In this document: piece by piece, positions 63,201 to 64,000 of the stretch
Layout of the letters: each line of letters begins with the position of its first letter
Numbering within the stretch: position 1 is the stretch's first letter
Assembly: GCF_029407905.1 (NCBI RefSeq)
Contig: NC_073630.1
Location: forward strand, 33,205,001 to 33,269,000
DNA length: 64,000 nt
Direction: 5' to 3'
Origin: Bubalus kerabau
Taxonomy: Eukaryota > Chordata > Mammalia > Artiodactyla > Bovidae
Position numbers and translations under genes: made by a program
Notes under the pieces: model-generated
Database searches by the model: none
What the model saw: only the letters and a program-made list of their open reading frames with translations
What the model was told of the DNA's origin: nothing

Positions 63201-63361
63201 AAACTCTCAGTATTTCTATAATATCATTACAAATTCTAGAGCATTCTATATGAAAATAATAAATATACTGACAGAAAAAAAATGTACCTGATGAGGATCC
63301 TGGTTCAGATGAGGAGACTTTGGTATAGCTTGTGAAACTATTGTAGTCAATGGTTTCTCAG
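24114..63361 (-). CDS. ZGRF1: ZGRF1, GRF-zinc-finger SF1 DNA helicase (3' part, 24 exons)
   Basis: Twenty-four exons with consistent phases join into 3936 in-frame bases encoding the C-terminal 1311 residues of a protein that is about 2100 residues long in human. Numbered within this part: residues 1-540 are Ser/Thr-rich and probably disordered. A GRF zinc finger lies at about 550-590 (C550, H551/H552, C575, C583, then CKFFKW). The helicase follows, with motif I VFGAGKS at 856-862, motif Ia SSSTNVAVD from 895, motif II DECSQ at 1010-1014, motif III VGDPKQLPP at 1035-1043, QYRCHP at 1077-1082, motif V VDAFQGAEKE at 1194-1203 and motif VI NVALTRGRR at 1225-1233. The last 35 residues are Lys/Glu-rich. 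All catalytic motifs look intact. ZGRF1 is known as a 5'-3' helicase that stimulates RAD51 strand exchange and supports crosslink repair. The N-terminal DUF2439 region and promoter are outside the window. Introns hold many SINEs and BovB pieces. Confidence 0.95.
24450..24711 (-). CDS. ZGRF1: ZGRF1 exon w23, motifs V and VI
   Basis: 262 bases (LCHLLSAADFDHPNMKAVQV...). VSTVDAFQGAEKEIIILS is motif V and NVALTRGRRHLLIVGN is motif VI with its arginine finger. Acceptor TTTCCTCTAG|CTC, donor GTGAAG|GTAAAA. Confidence 0.96.
25425..25559 (-). CDS. ZGRF1: ZGRF1 exon w22
   Basis: 135 bases, 45 codons (IERGNSFHNVAEAAFTLKLI ... ITLYKSQMYK). Acceptor CTTATTCCAG|ATT. The donor TACAAG|GTCCGT departs from the usual GTRAGT. 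Phase 0-0. Confidence 0.93.
25695..25871 (-). CDS. ZGRF1: ZGRF1 exon w21, QYR motif
   Basis: 177 bases, 59 codons (GHKPILLRTQYRCHPTISAI ... YNIKGLEQ). LLRTQYRCHP is the motif IV-side signature of this helicase family. Acceptor AATTTCTTAG|GGC, donor GAACAG|GTAAAT. Confidence 0.95.
26470..26895 (+). mobile_element. Old L1 ORF2 3' fragment in a ZGRF1 intron
   Basis: Typical L1 order: CAAATGGAAGAAAATATTTA, GGCAAAGGGCTTGAACAGGC, ACACAATGAGATACCGCTTC, GGAATGTACAATGGTACAGC. Heavily mutated, no frame. Confidence 0.75.
27164..27287 (-). CDS. ZGRF1: ZGRF1 exon w20, motif III
   Basis: 124 bases (FECEKLILVGDPKQLPPTIQ ... FDRLCLM). LVGDPKQLPP is motif III of UPF1-like helicases. Acceptor TTGTTTTAG|G, donor TTAATG|GTACTA. 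Confidence 0.95.
27690..27910 (+). repeat. MIR SINE
   Basis: MIR-like order ending GGCTGTTGTAAGCATTTAAG, then CAGTAGATGCTCCACAAATA. Intronic, diverged. Confidence 0.65.
28981..29108 (-). CDS. ZGRF1: ZGRF1 exon w19, motif II (Walker B)
   Basis: 128 bases (VRVVGVTCAACPFPCMNDLK then FPVVVLDECSQ). DECSQ is the SF1 Walker B box. The acceptor ATTACAATGAAG|GTT has a weak pyrimidine tract; donor TTGCAAG|GTAACC. Confidence 0.93.
29365..29580 (-). mobile_element. Bov-tA SINE with GT-rich left flank
   Basis: Antisense Bov-tA: BovA 3' end at the left (CTCAGTCGTGTCCGACTCTT), tRNA-like head at the right (GATCAAACCCTGGTCTCC, GAGCCACCAGAGAAGCCC). A short (GT)n precedes it. Confidence 0.9.
29765..30160 (+). 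repeat. MaLR-type LTR relic (probable)
   Basis: Contains TTTGCAGTGCTTCCCCCCAG, TATATTTCCCAGCCCC, GTCATATGACCTGTTACAGC and CTTGCCCTCCTGCACTTCTGCC-like order, ending near CAGCAGTAGCTCACTGAAAC, a pattern of old mammalian MaLR LTRs. Family name uncertain. Confidence 0.45.
30702..30849 (-). CDS. ZGRF1: ZGRF1 exon w18
   Basis: 148 bases (LYAGSENENEQLKELHALMK ... GTNKTLLKQ). Acceptor TTTTTTAAG|T, donor AAACAG|GTGAGA. Charged helical insert between Ia and II. Confidence 0.93.
31050..31127 (-). CDS. ZGRF1: ZGRF1 exon w17
   Basis: 78 bases (LLSLGFEKFVRVGSVRKIAK...PVLPY). Acceptor TTCTTTAAAG|G, donor TACAG|GTAAGA. In this helicase family the RVGS motif follows Ia. Confidence 0.93.
31405..31540 (+). 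mobile_element. CHR-type SINE, short form
   Basis: GGGACTCCCTGACAATCTAC, CCCAGTTCCATCCCTAGTTG, CAAGCCGCATGGCATGGCC and an A-rich tail. Confidence 0.7.
31600..31800 (-). repeat. MIR SINE, antisense
   Basis: TTAGAGATGAGGAACTGAAA, GGCCACATGGCTAATAAGTG, ATCAAACCTGGGCAAGTCTG is the antisense MIR core. Confidence 0.75.
31801..32750. other. ZGRF1 intron sequence, unassigned
   Basis: No repeat or exon recognised between w17 and w16 in this part. A 92-codon minus-strand open frame at 31800-32078 lacks splice sites in a phase compatible with w16 to w17, which already join in phase. Confidence 0.4.
32750..33010 (+). repeat. Old L1-like 3' fragment with a local duplication
   Basis: TTACAATATTATTTATAATAGC and following text resemble the L1 3' region. 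CAAAAATTGTTTATAG occurs twice in tandem near 32808-32840. Confidence 0.4.
33035..33299 (-). mobile_element. BOV-A2 SINE
   Basis: Antisense dimer: (TGC)n start, TCATGTCCGACTCTGTGCGA, linker GAAAGTGAAAAGTGAAAGTG, second monomer ending TGGAGTGGGGTGCCATT. Confidence 0.92.
33590..33823 (+). mobile_element. Bov-tA SINE
   Basis: GCTTCCCTGGTGGCTCAGTA to TACAACTTAGTAACTAAAC, with a 13-14 base duplication AGGAAAAAAGATCA / AGGAAAAAAATCA (33576-33589 and 33824-33836). An internal duplication of TTAATCCCTGGGTTAAATCC is near 33648. Confidence 0.92.
34627..34786 (-). CDS. ZGRF1: ZGRF1 exon w16, helicase motifs I and Ia
   Basis: 160 bases. Walker A GVFGAGKSYLLAVV and motif Ia LLISSSTNVAVDRVLL. Acceptor AATAATTAG|GC, donor CTTGG|GTAGGT. 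A plus-strand open frame at 34327-34764 is its antisense shadow. Confidence 0.95.
34870..35580 (-). repeat. L2 LINE fragment, split by a BovA insertion
   Basis: The antisense L2 3' pattern (ATCCCAGGCAGAGATGTGAC, AATTATATCTTAAAGGCCAA, TTTTAAGCAATGGAACTGAT) continues on the far side of the short BovA at 35429-35491. Confidence 0.65.
35429..35491 (+). mobile_element. 63-base truncated BovA insertion
   Basis: Only the BovA 3' end is present (GTTGCAGTTCATGGGGTTGC to TTAGCGACTGAACAACA). It is flanked by an exact 11-base duplication ACTTGAGTGAA (35418-35428 and 35492-35502). Confidence 0.85.
35580..35725 (-). repeat. MIR SINE, antisense
   Basis: CCATGTGCCAGGTACCATTC, CCTATGAGACAGATGCTATT, TTACAGAGGAAGGAATTAA in MIR order. 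Confidence 0.7.
36076..36338 (-). CDS. ZGRF1: ZGRF1 exon w15
   Basis: 263 bases (SSSTTTSNKRVNKRKFIPPA ... IHTLPITIIH). Contains the helical LNKDQAAALIQIAQMM segment just upstream of motif I, in the place of a Q-motif region. Acceptor TTTTACTAG|G, donor CATG|GTAAGA. Confidence 0.92.
36505..36690 (-). repeat. MIR SINE, antisense
   Basis: AACCTACTATATGCTGGCAT, CATGCTAAGCATTTTATG, ATTATCCCATATAGAGATAT, GCACACAGTTAATAAGTG in MIR order. Confidence 0.65.
36700..37380. other. ZGRF1 intron between w14 and w15, unassigned AT-rich DNA
   Basis: No repeat family or exon recognised; a short (AATA)n run is near 37190. Confidence 0.4.
37398..37512 (-). CDS. ZGRF1: ZGRF1 exon w14, with a tandem NAGNAG acceptor
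   Basis: 115 bases (VVHALLVCNASTELTTLKNI ... LTQYLLT). The acceptor reads CTACAGCAG|TGG, so the exon may start at 37512 or 37509. Donor CAAT|GTAAGT. Confidence 0.9.
38190..38330 (+). mobile_element. Diverged BovA fragment
   Basis: GGGAAGATCCCTGGAGAAGG to CAACTGAGTGACCTTCACTT, one monomer with a deleted head. Confidence 0.8.
38423..38697 (+). mobile_element. BOV-A2 SINE
   Basis: Full dimer from GGAGAAGGCAATGGCACCCC to the (GCA)n tail, flanked by the exact 11-base duplication CATACCCTATT (38412-38422 and 38698-38708). Confidence 0.95.
38728..38850 (+). mobile_element. CHR-type SINE, short form
   Basis: GGGACCTCCTTGGCAATCTA, GGTTGACTCCTGGTTAGGGA, ATACAATATGGCCAAAAAG. Diverged. Confidence 0.7.
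39187..39459 (-). mobile_element. BOV-A2 SINE
   Basis: Antisense dimer with an exact 13-base duplication ATACACATTTTTA (39174-39186 and 39460-39472). It lies about 490 bases from the plus-strand BOV-A2 at 38423, in the same intron. Confidence 0.95.
39502..39704 (-). mobile_element. Bov-tA SINE
   Basis: Antisense copy flanked by the exact 12-base duplication AATAGGAAGTAG (39490-39501 and 39705-39716). Confidence 0.93.
39775..39890 (-). mobile_element. BovA monomer fragment
   Basis: Antisense BovA from TGTGTGCTCAGTCATGCGAT to TGCCATTTCCTTCTCC. Confidence 0.85.
40002..40145 (-). CDS. ZGRF1: ZGRF1 exon w13
   Basis: 144 bases (DLWVISKTLDFELDTFIACS ... PSNWPTN). Acceptor GTCTTTTCAG|AT, donor CTAACA|GTAAGT. 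Phase 1 to 1, so it is symmetric. Confidence 0.92.
40741..40954 (+). mobile_element. Bov-tA SINE
   Basis: Head ATTTCCCTGGTGGCTCAGAT to CACGACTGAGCAACTTCAC, flanked by TATAACTTA (40732-40740 and 40955-40963). Confidence 0.93.
40965..41960. other. ZGRF1 intron between w12 and w13, unassigned
   Basis: AT-rich DNA, then 41340-41830, which may be an old LINE or LTR relic I could not name. A short (TA)n run is at about 41967-41986. Confidence 0.35.
42040..42680 (+). mobile_element. Old L1 ORF2 3' fragment
   Basis: AACACATGAAGAGCTATTCAA, GAGAAATGCAAACTAAAACC, CACAGTGAGATCATTTTATA, then TATGGCACACTGTTCACAAC follow L1 order. Degenerate. Confidence 0.7.
43268..43501 (+). mobile_element. Bov-tA SINE
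   Basis: GGGCTTCCAGGTGCCTCAGT to CACGACTAAGCAACTTGAGC, flanked by TAACTGAGAT (43258-43267 and 43502-43511). It lies only about 50 bases downstream of the w12 donor. Confidence 0.92.
43553..43692 (-). CDS. ZGRF1: ZGRF1 exon w12
   Basis: 140 bases (KGFDFQRKRYGKLKKFTTVD ... SSAYSK). Acceptor CATTTTGCAG|A, donor CAAAG|GTGGGT. Basic linker between the zinc finger and the helicase part. Confidence 0.9.
43935..44055 (+). mobile_element. CHR-type SINE, short form
   Basis: GGAATTCCCTGGTGGCCCAG, GGTTTGATCCCTGGCTGGGG, CACATGCTGCAAGGCATACC and an (AAAT)n tail. Confidence 0.85.
44335..45790 (-). mobile_element. Bov-tA SINE split by a BovB insertion
   Basis: The left part (44335-44396) is the antisense 3' end and the right part (45617-45790) is the rest, ending in the tRNA-like head (CATTGGCAGGTGAGTTCTTT, TGAGCCATCTGAGAAACCC). 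BovB lies between the halves. Confidence 0.85.
44397..45616 (+). mobile_element. BovB (RTE LINE) with partial reverse transcriptase
   Basis: The longest BovB copy here. The first frame (44361-44885) encodes reverse transcriptase fingers and palm (FRKGRGTRDQI, FIDYAKAFDCMDHNKLWKIL, GVHQGCILSPCLFNLY). Small deletions near 44810-44835 shift the frame just before the YADD box, whose Tyr codon is also changed. The second frame (44950-45597) encodes the ORF2 C-terminus. It inserted into a Bov-tA with the exact 12-base duplication TGGACTGTAGCC (44385-44396 and 45617-45628). Dead element. Confidence 0.92.
45809..46134 (-). mobile_element. BovB 3' end, antisense
   Basis: (CAGTT)n at the left, then antisense ORF2 C-terminus to GGACTGGTTGGATCTC. 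Flanked by GTATATAT (45801-45808 and 46135-46142). It faces the plus-strand BovB at 44397-45616. Confidence 0.9.
46240..46378 (+). repeat. MIR SINE 3' part
   Basis: CTGTAAAATGGAGTAACAGA, TTAAATGAAATAATATTTCA, GAGTACCTGACATATACAAG, CAATAAATGCTGTTATTATT. Confidence 0.7.
46649..46850 (-). mobile_element. Bov-tA SINE
   Basis: Antisense: TTGTGTCCGACTCTTTGCGA to TTCTTTACCACTGAGCCACC, with a small internal duplication near 46796-46816. Confidence 0.9.
47042..47238 (-). CDS. ZGRF1: ZGRF1 exon w11, second half of the GRF zinc finger
   Basis: 197 bases (GRLFYTCDGPKADQCKFFKW ... ECQLFV). Completes the GRF finger with the GR(L)FY signature, two Cys ligands and CKFFKW. Acceptor TGTCCCCTCAG|GGT, donor GTGAG|GTATGT. 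Confidence 0.95.
47290..48010. other. ZGRF1 intron between w10 and w11, possible L2 relic
   Basis: 47560-47790 (TCATCCCTGCATTCTCTAAG, CATCCCTCCTATTTTATACA) resembles a diverged L2 3' region; not certain. Confidence 0.3.
48021..48205 (-). CDS. ZGRF1: ZGRF1 exon w10, first half of the GRF zinc finger
   Basis: 185 bases (HLNILLFGLAQRLHKALSKV ... VPSCHHQQPAKLVMVKKEG). Contains the first metal ligands (VPSCHH) and the conserved VKKEGPNK. Acceptor TTTTTTTTTAG|AA, donor AATAAG|GTATTT. Confidence 0.93.
48720..48858 (-). CDS. ZGRF1: ZGRF1 exon w9
   Basis: 139 bases (GVNDSELCFPSGQKVKSACL ... VFTSCLT). Acceptor TTGCATTTCAG|GGG, donor CTCACAG|GTATGA. Phase 0 start, ends one base into the next codon. 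Confidence 0.85.
49214..49278 (+). repeat. Tandem duplication of about 32 bases
   Basis: Copies at 49214-49245 and 49246-49278, each beginning CAAAACTGAGCTGATAGT, differing at a few positions, followed by an (AGT)n-like run. Confidence 0.8.
49310..49405 (-). repeat. MIR fragment, antisense
   Basis: TAAGTACCGTTTATGTCCAG, GCACCAGACACTTTCAAATA, TTTACAACCTCTAGAAAGG. Confidence 0.5.
49428..49566 (+). mobile_element. CHR-type SINE, short form
   Basis: GGGACTTTCCTGGTGCTCCA, GGTGTGATTCCTGATCGGGG, GGCCACATCTAAGACCTGG and an (AAAT)n tail. Confidence 0.85.
49755..50413 (-). CDS. ZGRF1: ZGRF1 exon w8 (large exon)
   Basis: 659 bases, 219 codons, the largest exon here. It begins (V)MKKSSSLENKNLQRLSFEVS and ends YNCSVTGDLQ. 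Acceptor CTTTTTTTCAG|TA, donor TTACAG|GTGAGG. The composition is polar with a QQQQ run; it is probably disordered. The open frame runs on past the donor, but that extension is intronic. Confidence 0.9.
50705..50860 (-). repeat. MIR SINE, antisense
   Basis: TTTCAAGTACTTTACAACCA, CACTTTACAGATGAGGTTGC, CTTAGAGGTAACATAACTAC, CAATTAGCAGAGTTAAGAC. Confidence 0.65.
51190..52100. other. ZGRF1 intron between w7 and w8, unassigned
   Basis: No exon is needed here because w7 and w8 phases join directly. 51600-52070 is purine-rich and may be an old repeat. Confidence 0.35.
52115..52384 (+). mobile_element. BOV-A2 SINE
   Basis: Full dimer with the exact 12-base duplication AGCAATCTCTCA (52103-52114 and 52385-52396). 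It is about 95 bases from the w7 donor, on the intron side. Confidence 0.95.
52478..52601 (-). CDS. ZGRF1: ZGRF1 exon w7
   Basis: 124 bases (VTSPEQKISTLSPVSTLSFN ... ESLKAQTLP). Acceptor TGTGGATAG|GTG, donor TTACCTG|GTAATG. Acidic and serine-rich. Confidence 0.85.
53170..53350 (+). mobile_element. 3' end of a ruminant-type L1
   Basis: GGGATGGAGTGGGAGGTGAC, CCTATGGCTGATTCATCTTG, CAACATTGTAAAGCAATTAT, TCCTCCAATG and an A tail. Confidence 0.8.
53720..54190 (+). repeat. MaLR-type LTR relic (probable)
   Basis: GTTTGGAGATGGGGCCTGTA, CCAGAATTAGTGTCCTTATA, GAGGACATAGTGAGAAGGTA, ATCTTGGACTTCTGCCCTCC, AGAACTGTGACAAGATAAAT and GCAGACTAATAG occur in the order known for old mammalian MaLR LTRs. Confidence 0.6.
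54191..54765 (+). repeat. L2 LINE 3' fragment
   Basis: TTTCTGCCGAAACCCTTCAG, GACCTGCAAGTCTTCGTGTA, CTGATCCTGCTCACTTTCCC, CACCCAGCTCTCCAATCTCA match the L2 3' order. Confidence 0.65.
54768..54895 (+). mobile_element. CHR-type SINE, short form
   Basis: GATTCCCTGGCAGTCCAGTG, GTTCATGCCTAATTATGGAA, CAAGCTGCAAGGTGTGGCC. It lies only about 20 bases downstream of the w6 donor. Confidence 0.8.
54916..55013 (-). CDS. ZGRF1: ZGRF1 exon w6
   Basis: 98 bases, found because w5 and w7 phases require it. Acceptor CCCCCCCGACAG|CA after a strong pyrimidine tract, donor AATAAG|GTATAA. Codes ILDFPPKDSDHLYNYLDYNC... and joins w7 in phase 0. Confidence 0.85.
55107..55209 (-). CDS. ZGRF1: ZGRF1 exon w5
   Basis: 103 bases (FPNEENCPKGDTSFTIEDNF...). 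Acceptor TTTTCTAG|TTC, donor AATGATT|GTAAGT. The other two frames carry stops, which fixes the phase and predicts that the next exon begins with two codon-completing bases. Confidence 0.85.
55307..55580 (+). mobile_element. BOV-A2 SINE
   Basis: Full dimer with a (GCATA)n tail, flanked by ATAGTTTATA (55297-55306 and 55581-55590). Preceded by (TA)n at 55277-55299. Confidence 0.95.
55600..57240. other. ZGRF1 intron between w4 and w5, unassigned AT-rich DNA
   Basis: No exon is needed for phase. 56700-56850 resembles an L1-type 3' end (CTGTGTACTTACGGTCTGTG) but is short. Confidence 0.35.
57279..57464 (-). CDS. ZGRF1: ZGRF1 exon w4
   Basis: 186 bases, 62 codons (PVEFQGHQVKGSASSAVMVR ... MGFLQ). 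Acceptor TTCACTGTAG|CCT, donor TTGCAG|GTAAAA. Phase 0-0, part of the unstructured middle of the protein. Confidence 0.85.
57558..57680 (-). mobile_element. CHR-type SINE fragment
   Basis: Antisense short CHR: TTTTTTGGCCACGACACACA, TAGTTCCCCAACTTAGGATC, GAACCACCAGGAACTTCCC. Confidence 0.8.
57710..57935 (-). mobile_element. Bov-tA SINE
   Basis: Antisense copy from GCATGCTAAGCTGCTTCAGT to TTACCGCTGAGCCACTGGGG. Confidence 0.9.
57940..59125. other. ZGRF1 intron between w3 and w4, unassigned
   Basis: 57960-58060 (CTAACTGAACTGCAAGCTCC, TTGAGGGCAGAAACTCTTCT) resembles an L2/MIR-class 3' end. The rest is not recognised. Confidence 0.35.
59133..59219 (-). CDS. ZGRF1: ZGRF1 exon w3
   Basis: 87 bases, 29 codons (FIPLGTEEETAFLAVIPKQM...). 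Acceptor TTATCCTAG|TTC, donor CCCAAG|GTAAAA. Phase 0-0. Confidence 0.85.
59990..60257 (-). mobile_element. BOV-A2 SINE
   Basis: Antisense dimer with the exact 12-base duplication AAAGTGAAGGTG (59978-59989 and 60258-60269). Confidence 0.95.
60270..61020. other. ZGRF1 intron between w2 and w3, unassigned AT-rich DNA
   Basis: No repeat or exon recognised. Confidence 0.35.
61038..61088 (-). CDS. ZGRF1: ZGRF1 exon w2
   Basis: A 51-base exon of 17 codons (MIKENEAEPSESHQSLQ), acceptor ATTCCTAAG|ATG, donor TTGCAG|GTGAGT. Symmetric phase 0-0, so skipping would keep the frame. Confidence 0.8.
61380..61640 (+). repeat. Old L1-like fragment with a 21-base tandem duplication
   Basis: AATCTAAATGTCCAAAATAG and CCACAGGATGGAATGATAAG resemble the L1 3' region. 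AGAAAGGATATAAAACTATT is followed directly by a near copy (61581-61601 and 61602-61622). Confidence 0.5.
61706..61905 (-). mobile_element. Bov-tA SINE, diverged
   Basis: Antisense copy: ATGCTAAGTTGCTTCAGTCA, GGGATTCTCCAGGCAAGAAT, GAACCAGGGGATCAAACCCA. Confidence 0.88.
62660..63114 (+). mobile_element. BovB 3' end / ART2A-like fragment
   Basis: AGTCAAGGCTATGGTTTTTC to ACTGAGCAACTGAACTGAAC with one uninterrupted 143-codon frame (62672-63103) of the ORF2 C-terminus, so it is fairly young. It ends about 170 bases from exon w1, on the intron side. Confidence 0.92.
63288..63361 (-). CDS. ZGRF1: ZGRF1 exon w1
   Basis: Acceptor CATTATAG|CT, donor CATCAG|GTACAT. Two bases finish a codon begun outside the window, then 24 codons (EKPLTTIVSQ...). 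Serine-rich, no domain. Exons are numbered w1-w24 in transcript order within this window. Confidence 0.85.
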
Positions 63362-63469
63362 CTATAATGGACAAAATCCAACGATCTTATTCATCAAACA
63401 TACAGTAGTGCTCTAAAATTTTTTAAAACTTATTTCTAAAACTGAGTGAAACAAGGAATGTAACCATTA

Positions 63470-63810
63470 TTTTGAAATTACAGTATGCCAGACACTGGGG
63501 AAACAGCAGTGAACAAAACAAACAAGATCCCTTGAAAACAGAGGGACAGCGAAGGTAAATAAATTCAGCTTGTGATACAAAAGGATTTCATAACACAGGG
63601 CAATATGCTAGAGTGGTTTCAGCAGGATGATCTGGAGAGATCTCTCATGGGAAGAAATGCTGAAACCTGAGGATAAGAAGACCAGCTATACAGGAATAAA
63701 GGTGTTCAGGCAAAAGGCAAAAGAAGTGTCAAGACTCTTCAAGACAGAAAAGCTGGTAAGGCTGCAGAATGGAAAGGAGGACAGGGTGGCTAAGTCAAAC
63801 ACCTTATCAG
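63470..63810 (-). repeat. L2-class fragment, antisense
   Basis: GCCAGACACTGGGGAAACAG, AGTGAACAAAACAAACAAGA and TTCAGGCAAAAGGCAAAAGA follow the antisense L2 order. It lies upstream of exon w1 in the last visible intron. Confidence 0.55.
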
Positions 63811-64000
63811 TTATCTGTTTAAAACAGGATTTTTTTTTCCCTTAAAAGAAATTCAATAATCTCAGTTTCTTCTAAAGTCACCAATAAGACTATAATTTTT
63901 AAGTGATTACTTCTGGTAAAAACAAAGAAACAAACATAGCTATATCCAGTGTAAACTTCATTTTTTACCAATTATTATTTTTGGTTTCATTATTTTCCTG

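Overview
This window looks like nuclear DNA of a ruminant mammal (Pecora, probably a bovid). The evidence is the repeat content: BovB (RTE-type) LINE fragments, Bov-tA and BOV-A2 SINEs, CHR-type tRNA-derived SINEs, a ruminant-type L1, and older MIR, L2 and LTR relics. Two vertebrate genes on the minus strand are recognisable. I see no bacterial, phage, CRISPR or operon-like content.

Layout. Positions 1-2.9 kb hold NEUROG2 (neurogenin-2, a proneural bHLH transcription factor) in a GC-rich island. It has an intact 270-codon single-exon reading frame, a small intron in the 5' UTR, a non-coding first exon and a TATA-containing promoter. From 2.9 to about 10.4 kb the DNA upstream of NEUROG2 is mostly single copy and repeat-poor, with two further GC-rich patches, so it is a plausible home for distal enhancers. 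From 10.4 to 24.1 kb is an intergenic stretch filled with CHR, BovA, BovB and MIR elements and one internally deleted L1 that still has its 5' region.

From 24.1 kb to the right edge lies the 3' part of ZGRF1 (C4orf21), a GRF-zinc-finger, superfamily-1 DNA helicase. I could place 24 consecutive coding exons whose splice sites and phases all agree. Together they encode the C-terminal 1311 residues, including the GRF zinc finger and helicase motifs I, Ia, II, III, the QYR motif, V and VI. The 5' exons lie beyond position 64000. The introns are rich in SINEs and BovB fragments, many with clear target-site duplications and several in inverted pairs.

The two genes do not act in one pathway. NEUROG2 specifies neurons, while ZGRF1 works in homologous recombination and crosslink repair. 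They are neighbours in the same orientation, as I recall for human 4q25. I did not find a new biological system. The most interesting observations are a NAGNAG tandem acceptor in the ZGRF1 helicase region, inverted BovB and BOV-A2 pairs in ZGRF1 introns, nested retrotransposon insertions with readable duplications, and the architecture of the NEUROG2 promoter and upstream region. Names of repeat families and human comparisons are from memory and were not searched.
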